Shown here one piece after another: positions 47,401 to 59,158 of a stretch of DNA of 64,000 bases. The stretch is from Schistocerca nitens (Eukaryota; Arthropoda; Insecta; Orthoptera; Acrididae), in assembly GCF_023898315.1 (NCBI RefSeq), contig NC_064619.1, positions 349,194,650-349,258,649 on the forward strand, read 5' to 3'. The stretch's first letter is position 1. Every line of letters begins with the position of its first letter. A program made the position numbers and the translations under genes. The notes beneath the pieces are model-generated. The model was not told the DNA's origin, did no database searches, and saw only the letters and a program-made list of their open reading frames with translations.

Positions 47401-47985
47401 TAACAATTCTGCTGCCGATATCGACTACACTTTACAGTAATTAATACAGTGTCTTACAGTGCTGATCCTTTTCTACCTTGTTTCAGATAGTTAGAGCAAC
47501 TTCTGCCTCTTCATTGGACGTACGATTTCAGATTGAATAGCGGCCTATAAAAATGAACAGTAGACACATTTTCATTGATTCTCCGGCACGGACTTGCACC
47601 AGATTCTGCTAATTTTTCATAACAGCTTCTTTCAGACTAGATCCCCTTCTTCCCATTCCACATACAAAACAGAAGACGGATAATTCTGCGTTTGCGTCAC
47701 AATTGGAACATGTTTTTTCTAACATATCAATACCTTATAACGACAACGAGACCGGTAGCCTACATGTCTTCGGAAGCGATCATTTAGTGACATTCAATCT
47801 GTCTTGATATGCTCTCAACGCATTAGTATCTTCCAAAATAAACACTGGGGCGATATAAATGAATCAAGTCACCTCCGGTAGGAATTTCGTACTGAAATCT
47901 GGCAGAACTTTTGCCGAAGCCGCCGTTTAGTCGACGCCATATTTTTAAATTATGCACTCCAAAGTAAGCGAAATAAACGGGACAA
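47401..47985. other. No recognisable gene
   Basis: AT-rich, stop-rich. Confidence 0.4.
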
Positions 47986-47989
47986 TAAA

Positions 47990-48440
47990 CACATTAAGAA
48001 GACTGCAACTCCGCCACGAATAAACCCCATGAAATTTTATGGCACAAATTTGAATTAATACGCCATTACGCCTACATCAAAAGAAGTCGCCCGGGCCTTC
48101 ACCGCCTCGCTCTGCAGACTGCACCGCGGGTCACCGCGGCGGCGACCGTGATGGCGGAAAAATGAGCAATTTTGTGCTCAGCGCGATGCGAGCATTCGGG
48201 CTAAAAAATTAAAAGAGGGCCGAATTAACAGGGAGTTGCGACCGACAGGCGCGCCGCCCCTCGCATATTAATGCGTGACAACGGAGCCGCGCTTTGATAA
48301 CATTTGCGCATATTTATGAAATATTCAAACGGGCCCTCCCCAAGCACCCCCTTACAATTTGGCCAGGAGATGGAAAAATGCGGTTTGTGCATTTCATTAC
48401 TGGATTTCATCGATGTGACGGAGAGCGGGGACTAGATTTC
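47990..48440. promoter_or_regulatory. CpG-rich block with conserved-element-like sequence
   Basis: A CpG-rich segment (GGTCACCGCGGCGGCGACCG, GGCGCGCCGCCCC) is followed by moderately GC sequence with clustered binding-site-like words: ATTAATGCG, TTTGATAACATTTGCGCATA, TTTATGAAATATTC. No ORF of note (48225-48410 - is antisense low quality). It resembles a deeply conserved non-coding element by texture only; conservation cannot be tested here. Confidence 0.35.
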
Positions 48441-48689
48441 TATGTCTTTCGTTGAGCTGTATGCCGGAGAGAGATGGAATCGTGCACAGCAACCTCGATG
48501 CTAGCGATAACGGTCATCATTTTCATCTGTCTGCCGTGAGTACGGCCTAAAAGCGAAACTGAGAGATATATAATTAAACCAAACGAACCTGGAACGCGGC
48601 ATCGTTACGCGAGCTCAGAAATTTGCACAAGTTGAATGTAAATTTACAAGCACAACAGATAGCTAGTACTCTATATATACATCGTATTA

Positions 48690-49095
48690 TATGACAGCGG
48701 GGTGTCTATTTTTTCGGACTTTTTTGAAAGAACAGACACCAGGCATTCATACAATTAATTCGCCTCAGTTGGGAATGAATCCACCAACCTCAGTTCTGAT
48801 GCAATTAAGTCCGACCTCTTACCATAATCTCAAAGTAGTGAGCACGGAGGACATAAGCGGGGATTGCGGGTTTGTGGCTTCAGGTGGGAATATGGATCGG
48901 CCTGAAGGGGTACCCAGACAGTCCGCGCAATTGCGATAAACACTGTGTCCGGTTGGGCGCAGTGATTAACGCAACTGCTTATTAAGCAGAATATCTCTGG
49001 TTGGAATCCCTGCCCGGCACACGCTATCAATCGTTGTAGCTTATTCCCCATGGTCCCTTTCCTTTCCTTCCTCCCCCTCCCCCCCCCCCCCAACT
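48690..49095 (+). mobile_element. tRNA-derived SINE with long 5' leader, family 4
   Basis: The tRNA-like part has GGTTGGGCGCAGTGATTAAC (A box), ACTGCTTATTAAGCAGAATA and a B-box relic GGTTGGAATCCC at about 48951-49020. It is preceded by GGTGGGAATATGGATCGGCC and GGGGTACCCAGACAGTCCGC, which from memory belong to the same repeat. It ends in a CCTTCC/C-rich tail at 49060-49093. The left limit is uncertain. Confidence 0.65.
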
Positions 49096-49321
49096 CATTA
49101 CTTGCATTTCGTCAGTATAAACAGTTGATTTTTCCTTTATTTATCGGCAGATTAGTAGACGGCCTTGGATAATTGACGGCTTGAAAGGACGAAATCTACA
49201 TATATAGGCGTCACTAGACGTGTTCCACTGCCACACCCCTCGCTGACTGAAGGAATGACAGCAGCATGCCCTGAATCTAATAATTACTACATATTTCACT
49301 TGATAATCAGTGCTCGACTTT

Positions 49322-50035
49322 TAACATTGATTATTATTATTATGTAACATTCTGCCTAGAGGCAGGTCTGCGTCTACGTACGGAGAATTTCTGATGCCAA
49401 TGTTCCCTGCCTTCAGTTAGCTGTATCACTTTCCATCTTTCATGTCATCGAAAAGTTGAATTCTTTTTCTTCCTCGTCTTATCGTTCCTTTAATTTTCCC
49501 TTCAATGACTTCGTGTATGAGCCCTCCGTGTCTGTGTCCGATACAGTTGGCCTGCCCCTGAAGAACTGTATTCAGAATGTCTCTCGTTTCACCTACTCTT
49601 CTCAGTACATCATTATTCATCACTCGATCTGTCCAGTTGATCTTCTCCATTCTTCTCCAGCACCACATTTCAAAACTTTCAAGGTATTTTGTTTCCTTTC
49701 CTCTCATGGTCCATGTCTTTGCTCCGTACAGTGCAGTGCTTCAGATGTAGCACTTCACCAGTTTCTTCCATAATTCCAGTTTAACTTGCTGGTCAGCAGA
49801 TTCATCTTTTGACTGAATGCAGTTTTGGTCATAGCGATTCTTGCTTTACTTTTTCTGGTGCATTGTACATCCTTTGTTACCAAATTTCCCAGGTACTTGA
49901 AGTGTTTCACATCCTCCACTTCTCGATCGTCGATGATTATTCTCGAAGGTTTCTCCCTTTTTGCTACCAGCATCACTTTTGCTTTTTCGATGTTGATTTC
50001 CCTGCCGTATTTCCTTCCAGTTTAACATGGATACC
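49322..50035 (-). mobile_element. RTE-like LINE, 3' part
   Basis: The minus-strand frames give REVEDVKHFKYLGNLVTKDV, then CTRKSKARIAMTKTAFSQKM (49755-49976), then YLESFEMWCWRRMEKINWTD (49426-49707), and end with GRGRKRIQLFDDMKDGK. This is the thumb/C-terminal region of insect endonuclease-reverse transcriptases. A +1/-1 shift near 49730 splits the two frames. The 3' tail is (ATA)n at about 49331-49343. The palm with its catalytic motif is absent, so the copy is 5'-truncated. Confidence 0.85.
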
Positions 50036-50775
50036 TACTCAAATATGTGAATATGCACTCTATATGTCTCTTTGTCGTTTGTTAGGAGAATTTAGTAAAG
50101 TTACAGAGACTAAAAATTTTCCACAGAGTTGCCAGCTAATGTTACTATTCAAAAACCTGCAATGACAGAACTTAAAAAGTTAAATAAGTGTCATCTGCTT
50201 CATTTCGGTGCAGTACTTTCACACCACGCGTTGAAAAGCTTGAAACACTAAACTCTAATACTCCTTGGCATCAGATTGTAGTTTAACGGATACTTTGAAT
50301 GTCGATGTTACAAAAAATTCTTCGGTGCAACGAAAAATTATTTATACAAATACCTCAATACGTTTTTCATTGTTAGAAAATAATTTGCGTGTTACACAAC
50401 TAATCTAGAACTTCTCCACCTTTTCATTGCAATAAATCACTGCTCCTGATACTATATTGATGCCGACATAAATTTGAATCACTTTTTCATTTATCTTGTG
50501 ATCTTTGAGAACTCACTGTGTCAAACGCACTCGTTAATTTTTATTGAGTAAGTCACTGTGTGCTCCTTGAAGAAGATCATTTGTCGCTTGCCTCTCAATG
50601 TTATTCTCTTCCCAAATTCACCTCAGCGGTTGCTGTCGCTTATGCACACTCGAACAGCGGTACTCGACCCGAATGTAGCTTATTCCCATCCCGAGAATGA
50701 AATTTTCGCCTCCATCGTTCGCCACCAAGTGGTAGCACAAATTTCCTGATTGCCACAATTTGTGAAAATAACATC
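50036..50775. other. No recognisable gene
   Basis: AT-rich; nothing seen. Confidence 0.4.
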
Positions 50776-51120
50776 GGTAAATTAATATAATAAGTCAAAA
50801 ATCCGCTTCAGTTGCGAAATGTTACTGGTCTCTACCACGGTATCAGCTAGAGTAATCTAGTCTTCTTCAGAAGCATAAAATAAACTAATACATGCCAGAA
50901 CAAGGCCGCTTTCCACGAAGTGTGGCCGGGGCTGTTCCTCAGCTAAGTAACGTAGCTTGACATGGTACCACGGTACTGAAGCATTTTATGTTTGCCCGTG
51001 CCTTACTCTGGCATGTATTACTTTATTTTATGCTTTTGCTAGATTACTCTAGATGGATCCTGGGTAAAAACCAGTAACATTTCGCTACTGAGGCGTATTT
51101 TTGACATATTAATTTATCAC
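50776..51120. mobile_element. Fold-back (long inverted repeat) element 1
   Basis: The left arm (about 50776-50910) and right arm (about 50990-51120) are inverted copies: GCGAAATGTTACTGGT, TCTAGAGTAATCTAG-type, GCATAAAATAAA and TAATACATGCCAGA each recur reverse-complemented. The central spacer is about 80 bp. No coding capacity. It belongs to the non-autonomous DNA elements. Confidence 0.85.
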
Positions 51121-51974
51121 AGTTGCTGATAGGCCTGCAACATGTTAAAAATACCATGGATAAAATCTTGGACTGAGGCCAATATACCCCCGTTCACAGC
51201 GATTCTGTTCTTAGATGAGGATGTAAAGCGTCATGGGGTGTTAGAATAGTTCCATACTAGGGCAATTGTTGTAGGGGAGCAGATGCAGAACTTTTGCGTC
51301 CCAGTTCTAGGTCATGTCCTAGTGGTGGTGGCCTCGCATTGCCTTCCTTCGACCTTTTACGAAGTTTCAGGTGTTCCTGTGTCGTGTAGATTACTGTTAC
51401 GAGTACTTGTGCAATGTAATGTTGGGTGTTGTTGTTGTGGATGAAGAGAAGGGGGAGGGTCTAATTTGGTGCCGGCACTTAAACTAATCCTTTCTAATAC
51501 CACCAATGGGTCCACCGACCTTCACATCCCCATTTGCTGGATGAATAATCATCAAAAGTGTGACACACCCTCATCGCGAAGAAAGCTGGAATTTAATAGA
51601 GGACACTGGCAAAAAGACAAACAGAAAAAACAACCTGTGCTCTTGCCGACCGTATATTGGCACTGAAAATTTTCCGCATCCAGGGTTCGATCTGACATAT
51701 TTTCGAGTCGAGCTTCACCGCACAAACGTCTGTTAGTGACGTTCGCTGTGGACAAGGTTGTTGTGTTAGTATAACACATATAAGCATAACAGCTCACAGG
51801 GAACGGCAACAGCTTCAACTGCGACCTGATGTAGGAAGACAACTACCAAGTGTTCATACACCAAAACCAGTAGAAGGGAAAACAAATTTGCGAACTGATT
51901 TTTTCTGTAATGTTTACGTGTAAGTCCAAAACAATTTTTCCTAGTCCGATCAAATATCGGCCTTTGCCCACTTC
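51121..51974. other. No recognisable gene
   Basis: ORFs 51466-51666 (+) and 51552-51842 (-) lack motifs. Confidence 0.4.
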
Positions 51975-52100
51975 AGTAGCTGCTCGGTCACCGCGGCATA
52001 TTGCTGGCCGAAGAGGTCGAGGTTCGATTTCCCGCCGCATCGGAGATTCCCTCCGATCGGAGACTAGGTTTTGTGTTATCCTTGCGATCGTATTGTTATA
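51975..52100 (+). mobile_element. tRNA-derived SINE fragment, family 5
   Basis: GTAGCTGCTCGGTCACCGCG, then B box GAGGTTCGATTTCCC, GGAGATTCCCTCCGATCGGA and GACTAGGTTTTGTGTTATCC. This is the head of a SINE whose 3' tail, from memory, is the sequence at 6979-7090. The tail is missing here. Confidence 0.65.
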
Positions 52101-52139
52101 ATTGACGTTCTACTTTTAAGATGGGCAAGTACCTAAAGC

Positions 52140-52460
52140 GAATAAATTTAAAAAAATTTCGGCTTTCCAGGCGTCCGTCACGGGAACCGCACGCACATAT
52201 ACTCTCCCAAGCCCGCATGAGGCCGATCGCTCCGTTGAGATGCCCGCATCGCGTGTAGTCTAGCTCATCTGTTGTACATGGAAAGAGCGCGCCAGCCGCG
52301 ATGCGCAGTCGGGGCCAGCGGTTTGCTGTTGTACCCCGCCGAGCCCGCTTTTGTCAGGGCTCGGTATAACGGCAAAACAGACAGTGCCAGGAAAGCGGGA
52401 ATGACTGGCCACAAACGAACGGATTTGTTTTCTAAATTGTCAGCCCTTATTTGAGAATTG
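52140..52460. other. GC-rich stretch, unassigned
   Basis: Moderately CpG-rich. ORF 52272-52454 (+) has no motif. Confidence 0.35.
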
Positions 52461-52542
52461 TGGAAATCTGAAACAGCAGGAAGAGGGTGCTCTTGATACT
52501 CTGCAAATGAAATAACTTTTAATGTAAGGTAATGGATGTAAC

Positions 52543-52750
52543 AAAATGGCTCAAATGGTTCAAATGGCTCTGAGCACTATGGGACTTAACATCTATGGTT
52601 ATCAGTCCCCTAGAACTTAGAACTACTTAAACCTAACTAACCTAAGGACATCACACACATCCATGCCCGAGGCAGGATTCGAACCTGCGACCGTAGGAGT
52701 CGCGCGGCTCCGGACTGAGCGCCTACAACCGCTAGACCACCGCGGCCGGC
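52543..52750 (-). mobile_element. tRNA-derived SINE, family 1
   Basis: Full minus-strand copy with an extended end (AAATGGCTCAAATGGTTCAA). A perfect 12-bp duplication AATGGATGTAAC lies at 52531-52542 and 52751-52762. Confidence 0.96.
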
Positions 52751-52810
52751 AATGGATGTAACTCGACAATGTGTAATACAATAGTGAACACACTACAAGC
52801 AATATTTTAT

Positions 52811-53595
52811 CAACGGAAAAGGGCTCCTATCGGAGCACAGAAAATGTGAATATGGTTCTGTTTGTTTGAAAGTCTCTGACTGAAAAGTATAGTAACAGCT
52901 GCATCATTCTACCCTCCTCAGCAGCTTTTAAAGGTTTTCGAAAAATTTTGGCATGCGAACATACTCGCACTTGTTTTATCCCCCCTCACTGTAAATTGCT
53001 CTTATCCGTCCACTCCCAGCTGCCTTTTCTCTCTCAGTCATTCAACTCAACTCATTGACATTATCTCACTCTGTCGTTGTCTCCTGCGTCACAGCAACAG
53101 TCCACTTCTCTCCGTCCTTCTACTGCAGTTTCCTCTCACTGCCACTGTCCCCTTTTCCTCTCTCTTACTGGTGCTCATTCCTTCCTTTCTATGTTGCTCT
53201 CTCTTCTCACTGTCACTATCTTTTCATAGTTGTCAATGTCATACAGTCTTTCTCTCATTATCAAAGGCTCTCAGTCACTTCCACTTTCTCTATATTCCTC
53301 CCCTATGACACTGTCTCCTTTGCTCTTTCTATAACACAACGACTGTCCATTACCTTCCAGTATTTAATGCATTTCCGTCGTTTTGCCACTGTCACTCTAT
53401 CTTCTCTCTCAGTGTAAAAAAAAAAAGACGCTGGAGTGTGTTCGCATGCCAAAATTATGCCAAAACTTTTTCAAAAAATTCAAAAGTGCTGGGAAGGTAC
53501 GAGGCATCTGGTAACACACTTTTCAGACGGTCTTTTAAGTAAACAGAAACATATTCGCACTTTTGGTGCTCCGATAGGGGTATTTTTCCACTGGT
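52811..53595. mobile_element. Fold-back element 2 with CT-rich centre
   Basis: The left arm (52811-52968) and right arm (about 53433-53595) are inverted and about 75 percent alike by eye: CTCCTATCGGAGCAC/GTGCTCCGATAGGGG, TTTTGGCATGCGAACATACT/GTGTTCGCATGCCAAAA. The 460-bp centre (52975-53410) is CT-rich with repeated CTCTCTCA and CACTGTC words, and ORF 53055-53417 is its Ser/Leu-rich shadow. Confidence 0.75.
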
Positions 53596-54379
53596 TGCCT
53601 CCTTTCCCCCACTGCAGCATGGCATGTAACACATATGAAAAGAAATGTATTGGTCAGGAAAATTTATACAGTTTATTTATGTGAAACTGAAGTAACTAAA
53701 AACTAATTTTACATCTGAAACAGGGTTTTATAAGCAAAAATAATGCATTTGCTTCAGTACTTCAACATGATGTTTCCAGATGATAACAAGAACACTTTAC
53801 AGGATATTTTTCCATGAAATGTCACATTATAAACTACGTTTTCACCTCACGCCCGATTTTACTTGCGTGTACATGTAGGGTAACTCTGAACCTCTGTTTC
53901 TCAGAAAGGGATAAAGTTATCAATAAAAGTTTGAACGTTATTCTACATCGGGATCTTAAGAGTATATGGAATGAATTTCAGACATTTGCTGTGCATAGGT
54001 GACCTGAAAATTTCGGCTGGGCTTTGGTTCGCTGGTGACCGTGATAACATAGTAAACAAAAACTTTTTGTCGGGTCTTCCGAGGAACAGCCCATGATGTA
54101 ATGGCGTCTCCACAAGTCCCATCAAACCCACAGTACAACACATCAAATATCTAAGCAAGAGGAAGTATAAGGGGTGGATCTCGGGCCACACATGGTCAAA
54201 TACCTGCTCTCATAGGTAGGAAAAAAAGGTCTATCTTAAGATAAATACAGACAACTGGTTCCCTGCCTAAAGAGTATCTCCAGCAGTTTAAAAAATACTG
54301 AAACAATCACTCACAAGACAGATTTTAACACTTCAAATATCACACATACCAGATGTCACAAATAAAAACAAACCATTGT
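53596..54379. other. No recognisable gene
   Basis: AT-rich. ORFs on both strands at 53814-54191 show no motif. Confidence 0.4.
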
Positions 54380-54407
54380 AAAAGGTAACATGGAGCATTT
54401 TACAGAC

Positions 54408-55302
54408 TTAACAATCCTCCAACAAAACATGCAACCATTAAAAAATTAAATACAACTATTAGAATTTGAGCTCCAGTCTTTCAACTGCACAGTAGTTTGT
54501 ATTACTGAGCACTGGTGTAGAGACACAAAAATCTAACATGCAGCATTATCAATGTATGAAAGAGCAAATTCTTACTGCAGAACTACTCAAGAGGTGGAGG
54601 ATCATGCATTTATACCAGAAAAGGAACACAATTCAAATCAAGACATGACATCAGTACAGTAAGTGAAGGCAAACACTTTGACATATCAGCTATTGAATGA
54701 ACAGGGCTTGATATCACCAAGAAATTAATCATGTTGTGTGTGTATAGATCTCCCAGTGGTAGTGTGGATACTTTTTCAATAAATTAACAGACGTTCTAGA
54801 TAAAGTCTCAAGTACAAAGATCAACATAATTCTGTGTGGGGACATTAACATAAACACTAATATCATAAATGAATCCTGCAGCACATCCTGCAGCACCTTC
54901 ATAAAGATCCTTCAAAGTTTTGGCATGTCCATATTAGTCAATAGTGCAACAAGGGTTACAACAATGACTGCATCAGTAATTGACCATGGGGCCACAAATA
55001 TAGACAGCGAAAAATGTGATGTAGCTGTAAAAGATCTTGGACTGTCAGATCATCACAGTCAAACAACAACAGTAATATCAGGAATTGAATCATTCCCTAA
55101 ACTACAAGCCTACAAACGACATCTATCAGAAATCAAAATAAAAGATTTTTCAAAAGAACTAGAAAAACAAAGCTGGGTTGAAGTGTATAAGGAAACCAAT
55201 GTGAAAACGAAATTCTCTAAATTTTCCACATTCTTTAAATTGAACTTTGAAAAGGCATTTCCAAAATGTCTGTATCAACATCTCACAAAAACAGATGGAT
55301 AA
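54408..55302 (+). pseudogene. LINE endonuclease domain, decayed
   Basis: FELQSFNCTVVCITEHWCRD (about 54465-54525) carries the catalytic Glu of AP endonucleases. LCVYRSPSGSVDTF follows, then CGDININ (54832-54852) with the Asp-x-Asn, and LSDHHSQ (about 55039-55060) with the terminal Asp-His. The last part, 54925-55302, is one open frame; earlier parts need several frame changes. In active elements this domain nicks the target DNA. Confidence 0.8.
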
Positions 55303-55417
55303 CAGCAGGTATTAAGAAGTCCTCCCAAACACTTAAACACCTCAGTTCCATGCAAAAGATTCGCAGTAATCAAGAATTCTTAAATTTCTGTCACAGTTAC
55401 AAAAAGATCTATAGAAT

Positions 55418-55750
55418 GTGCGGATTGCTGCAAAAAAGTCATTTAATGACAAAGTAATATATAATGAAGAGAATAAAAGCAAAGCATTCTGGGATGTTAT
55501 AAAAAAGGAAACGGAAAGAGGCAAACAATCACAGAATAACATATTGCTAAGGGAGGGAGATAAGGTAATAAATAATCCACAACACTTAGCAAACTATGTA
55601 AACGAGAATTTTTCAAGTATTGCAGAGCAGGTACAGCAAAAATTCCCCAAAATAAATGTAACACCTGTAAATAATGTTGCACTAATTACAATGATGTTAC
55701 TTCCAACCACAGGGAATGAAGTCAATAAAACTGTTCAAAAACTAAAAAAT
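55418..55750 (+). pseudogene. LINE reverse transcriptase, N-terminal part before the SINE
   Basis: Frame 55418-55771 has NEENKSKAFWDVIKKETERG and ends NEVNKTVQKLKNIK; the last codons are SINE sequence. The homologous frame resumes after the SINE with KSGGLDEVPMCVLKQCIGII, so the original reading was KLKN..KSGGLDEVP. Confidence 0.8.
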
Positions 55751-55950
55751 ATCAAATGGTTCAAATGGTGAGCACTATGGGACTTAACATCTGAGGTCAT
55801 CAGTCCCCTAGAACATAGAACTACTTAAACCTAACTAACCTAAGGACATCACACACATCCACGTCCGAGGCAGGATGCTAACCTGTGACTATAGCAGTCA
55901 CGCGGTTCTGGACTGAAGCGCCTAGAACTGCTTGGCCACCGTGGCCGGCC
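55751..55950 (-). mobile_element. tRNA-derived SINE, family 1, inserted in the LINE
   Basis: Minus-strand copy lacking GGCTCT of the consensus near its 3' end. AAAAAAT at 55744-55750 and 55951-55957 is a short target-site duplication. It interrupts the LINE reading frame. Confidence 0.93.
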
Positions 55951-57300
55951 AAAAAATGAAAAGTCAGGAGGCTTAGATGAAGTACCAATGTGTGTACTGA
56001 AACAATGCATAGGTATTATACAAGGCCCCTTAACAAATATAATAAATGAATCCGTCACACCAGGGACATTTCCAGAGCAGATAAAACAGGCAAGAGTTGT
56101 ACCTTTGCTTAAGAAATGTACTGCAGAAGACATAGAAAATCACCGGTCCATTTCCCTGCTGTCAGCACTCTCATAAATAATAGAAGCAATTATGAAAGAC
56201 AGGTTTATGAATAACCTCAATAAATACAATCTTTTAAGCGAATTACAGTGTGGTTTCCGAAGCGGCAAAAATATGGAGGTAGCCATAGTAGAATTCACGA
56301 AAGTTGGGCTTGATGCTCTTGATAAAGATGAGTGTGTCACAGGCATATTTTTGGATCTTTCTAAGGCGTTTGACATTGTCGACCACAAGATTCTATTAAA
56401 TAAATTAGAAGCATTAGGAATAAGATAGGTAGCTAATGACTGGTTTCGATCATACCTAGCAGATAGGGTACAAAGAACAGAGATAACACATACTTCAAAT
56501 AGATCTAAACATTTAGTAAAACACTTATCAGAACCAAAATACATTAATATAGGAGTTCTGCAAGGTAACATATTAGGACCAAAACTATTCCTGATATGCA
56601 CCAATGACTTTCCCACTAGTGTTACTCATAGTGAATAAACTCTCTTCACTGGTGACAGCAATATTACAGTCACTGAGAAAACAAGAGAACTCTTTCCCGA
56701 GAAAGCAAATGAAACTCTAAAGGCAGTTTATGATTGGTCAATAAGGAATAAAGTGACATTGAACATAAAGAAAACTAATATCATGACTCTCAGTTTGAAG
56801 AGGAAAAATGTCAATGTTAAATTAAATGTAGATTGCACCTCTATAGACTGTGTAGCACATGCAAAATATTGATTCTCAGTTGAAGTGGTGTGAGCACACA
56901 AAGATACTTGCAAAAGGAATGTCATCATCATGTTATGCCATTAGAATCCTATCATCAGTGTGTAACATACAGTGTCTTTAGTTACATATTAATCATATGT
57001 ACACTCAGTTATTAGCTGTGGCATTATTTTTTGGGGAACAAACGTACAAAAACATGAACACAATCTCAAACTCCAGAAAAGAGCCATAAGAATAATAACC
57101 AAAAATACTGGTCGAGCTCATTGTAAAGATCTGTTCAAAACACTGGGGATTTTAACTGCTCCATGTGAATACATTTACCAGTCAGTTATACATATCAAAA
57201 AGAACATTGGTAATTACTGCATAAACAGCTCTGTTCATGACCATGGAACAAGAGATAGACTAAACTTACATTTACCAAGAAAATAATAAACATGAAACTC
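55951..57300 (+). pseudogene. LINE reverse transcriptase core and C-terminus
   Basis: Motifs in order: GTFPEQIKQARVVPLLKK, then HRSISLLSALS and a stop, LSELQCGFRSGKNMEVAIVE, GIFLDLSKAFDIVDHKILLN (motif A, Asp present, about 56345-56400), GIR-stop-VANDWFRSYL (TAG replacing a Gly codon at 56426), LQGNILGPKLFLICTNDFP (motif B) and LFTGDSNITV (motif C, near 56645). Motif C should be F/Y-A-D-D; here it is F-T-G-D, so the first catalytic Asp is lost. The C-terminal ISCGIIFWGTNVQKHEHNLK and LQKRAIRIIT (about 57010-57100) are family-typical. Inactive. Confidence 0.88.
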
Positions 57301-57775
57301 AAAACAGCATTTTCTACCAAGTAATAATACTGTACAGTAAATTACCACAAGAGATTACAGAAATTGCAAAAATACACTTATTTAAAGGCAACTAAAAAGT
57401 ACCTGTATGCAATAAATTTTATACATTGAAGGATTACTTAGAGAAAACAGAGTACTGGTTTGATAAAAAAAATACTTTGAAGGTTTACTTAGATAAAAGA
57501 GAGTTGGGGTTTGATAAAAAATGTACAAAATAATAATAATAATAATGATAATAAAATATCCAACATTCCACATAACACCTTCACTATAGGCTTTTTCCCT
57601 TCATTTCTTCATTTTTCGTTTCTGGAAATACTTACCCCCAAGCTATGCATAGCACAATAATATCACCTCTTCCTCTTTCTGAGCTCAACATCTCTCTCAT
57701 TATGGAGGGATGCTGACTCAGTTTTTCAGGATAGCAAATGTTAAGCTGCGGTACAGAAAATGGCTCAGAGATCAT

Positions 57776-57777
<2 letters not shown>

Positions 57778-57820
<43 letters not shown>
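57778..57820 (+). repeat. (GT)n microsatellite within the LINE 3' region
   Basis: About 40 bp of GT. Related LINE tails carry a GT run at this place, as far as I recall. Confidence 0.95.
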
Positions 57821-57826
<6 letters not shown>

Positions 57827-58091
57827 TAGTGAAGTGAGTGAAATGTTATGAAACAATGTGTGTGTTGCATGTGCAGTGACTGATAGTGAGTTATGAGTGA
57901 ACGGTGTGGCATTACATTGTTTTAAAAAGTTATTTGTAAAAAAAAAGTATCATATAGCAGGAGTAAATTTAGTGACTATGTCTAACTAGAAGTCTGTAAA
58001 TATATGTGTATATTAAATTTGTCTAGACTTGTAAATACTTTGAGATGTCTTATATCCTTGTAAAAAGAGCTATACAGATGAATAAAGCTAC

Positions 58092-58092
58092 G

Positions 58093-58133
<41 letters not shown>

Positions 58134-58134
58134 A
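58092..58134 (+). repeat. (ACT)n tail of the LINE
   Basis: Fourteen or so ACT units directly after GAATAAAGCTACG, at the expected 3' terminus of the LINE in place of poly-A. Confidence 0.95.
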
Positions 58135-59150
58135 TGTAATATTCACACTTTCACCCTGCCGTGTAGGATAATGACATTAAGACCATCCTTCTGCTGTTGC
58201 ATGCATACAGTTCCGTTAGTACAAGTCACCCTCTCCTTTCTCCGCTACGTTCTAAAGTCTTACGTTTATGAGTTCTTTTATGAAACTTGATTTATATTTT
58301 GTGGCTAAGTTTGTATCTCATTTTTCTTCACAGTTGGAATATCGTCTAGAAATATTTAAACACCTATTTTTTTATTCTTGTTTCTGTAATGTTCCTGAGC
58401 CATATTCCAAAAACAATTTTATAAGTTATTCGATGTGGTCGTCGGTCCATTTCTTCGCCATACAAGAACCACTCGAAAAAAACACTCGAAAACCACAGGA
58501 AATTTCACGGTTTTTCTGAACGTTGCCTGGCCAGTTGCTACAGAAATCCACACGTGTGCGCTCAGATTATGAGGCCTTATTCTCTGTTACGAGAACTGCA
58601 AAGATTCTCAAGTTCACATCCCCACTAACGCACAGACGGATAACGCCAGTAGTCCAGAATGCATGGGAAATACCCCTTGCCTGATTCTAAAATGCGCTCG
58701 TGTGTGGCCAGCTAAATTTGACCCATGTAGACAGTTCGGCGCAAGACTCTGTCATTTGCTCTGGCTTCCGTAATAGCGCTTTTGGGCTATCGTTCATTAT
58801 TATCATTACGCCAGAAATACAACACAGTACCGAACAGCAAATGGCTTCCTAACGTTCGAGCATTAGAAAGAGATAGAAAAAATTTCTCTGATTCTGGAGA
58901 GAGAAGTTAAACCCGACTGAAGAAATTAGGAAATAGCGCAGACCGTAGATAATTAAAATTAACCTGTAAGTTTTGCTGAGTGTGGTAGCACTAATAAGAT
59001 ATTTTTTCCTTGGCGGCAGTACCACTACCCAGCTGCGACACTTGAATACCTGCAAACATTTTTCTGATATTGAGGTACTAATAGCAACCTTCCTGAGTCC
59101 GTCAAATACGTTGTCCTGGAGAAATGTGTAACAACTTACGTTCAAGAGAA
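58135..59150. other. No recognisable gene
   Basis: AT-rich. ORFs 58268-58519 (+) and 58849-59145 (-) lack motifs. Confidence 0.4.
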
Positions 59151-59158
59151 GTGCGGCC

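Larger units (their letters stand above)
54380..58134 (+). mobile_element. APE-RT non-LTR retrotransposon (CR1/Jockey-like), split by a SINE
   Basis: Order: AP-like endonuclease from about 54408, reverse transcriptase from about 55420 to 57300, a 3' untranslated region of about 800 bp holding (TAA)n and (TG)n runs, and the end GAATAAAGCTACG followed by an (ACT)n tail at 58092-58134. No ORF1 is visible, so the 5' end is truncated. The 3' region matches, from memory, a common LINE tail. A SINE sits at 55751-55950. Stops and frameshifts are frequent. Confidence 0.92.

Noticed and set aside
48951..49020. Functional tRNA in the family 4 SINE
   Set aside because: The B box is altered (GGTTGGAATCCC) and no stable acceptor stem is present; a C/T-rich SINE end follows.
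53055..53417. 120-codon Ser/Leu-rich ORF resembling a membrane protein
   Set aside because: It is the translation of the CT-rich centre of fold-back element 2.
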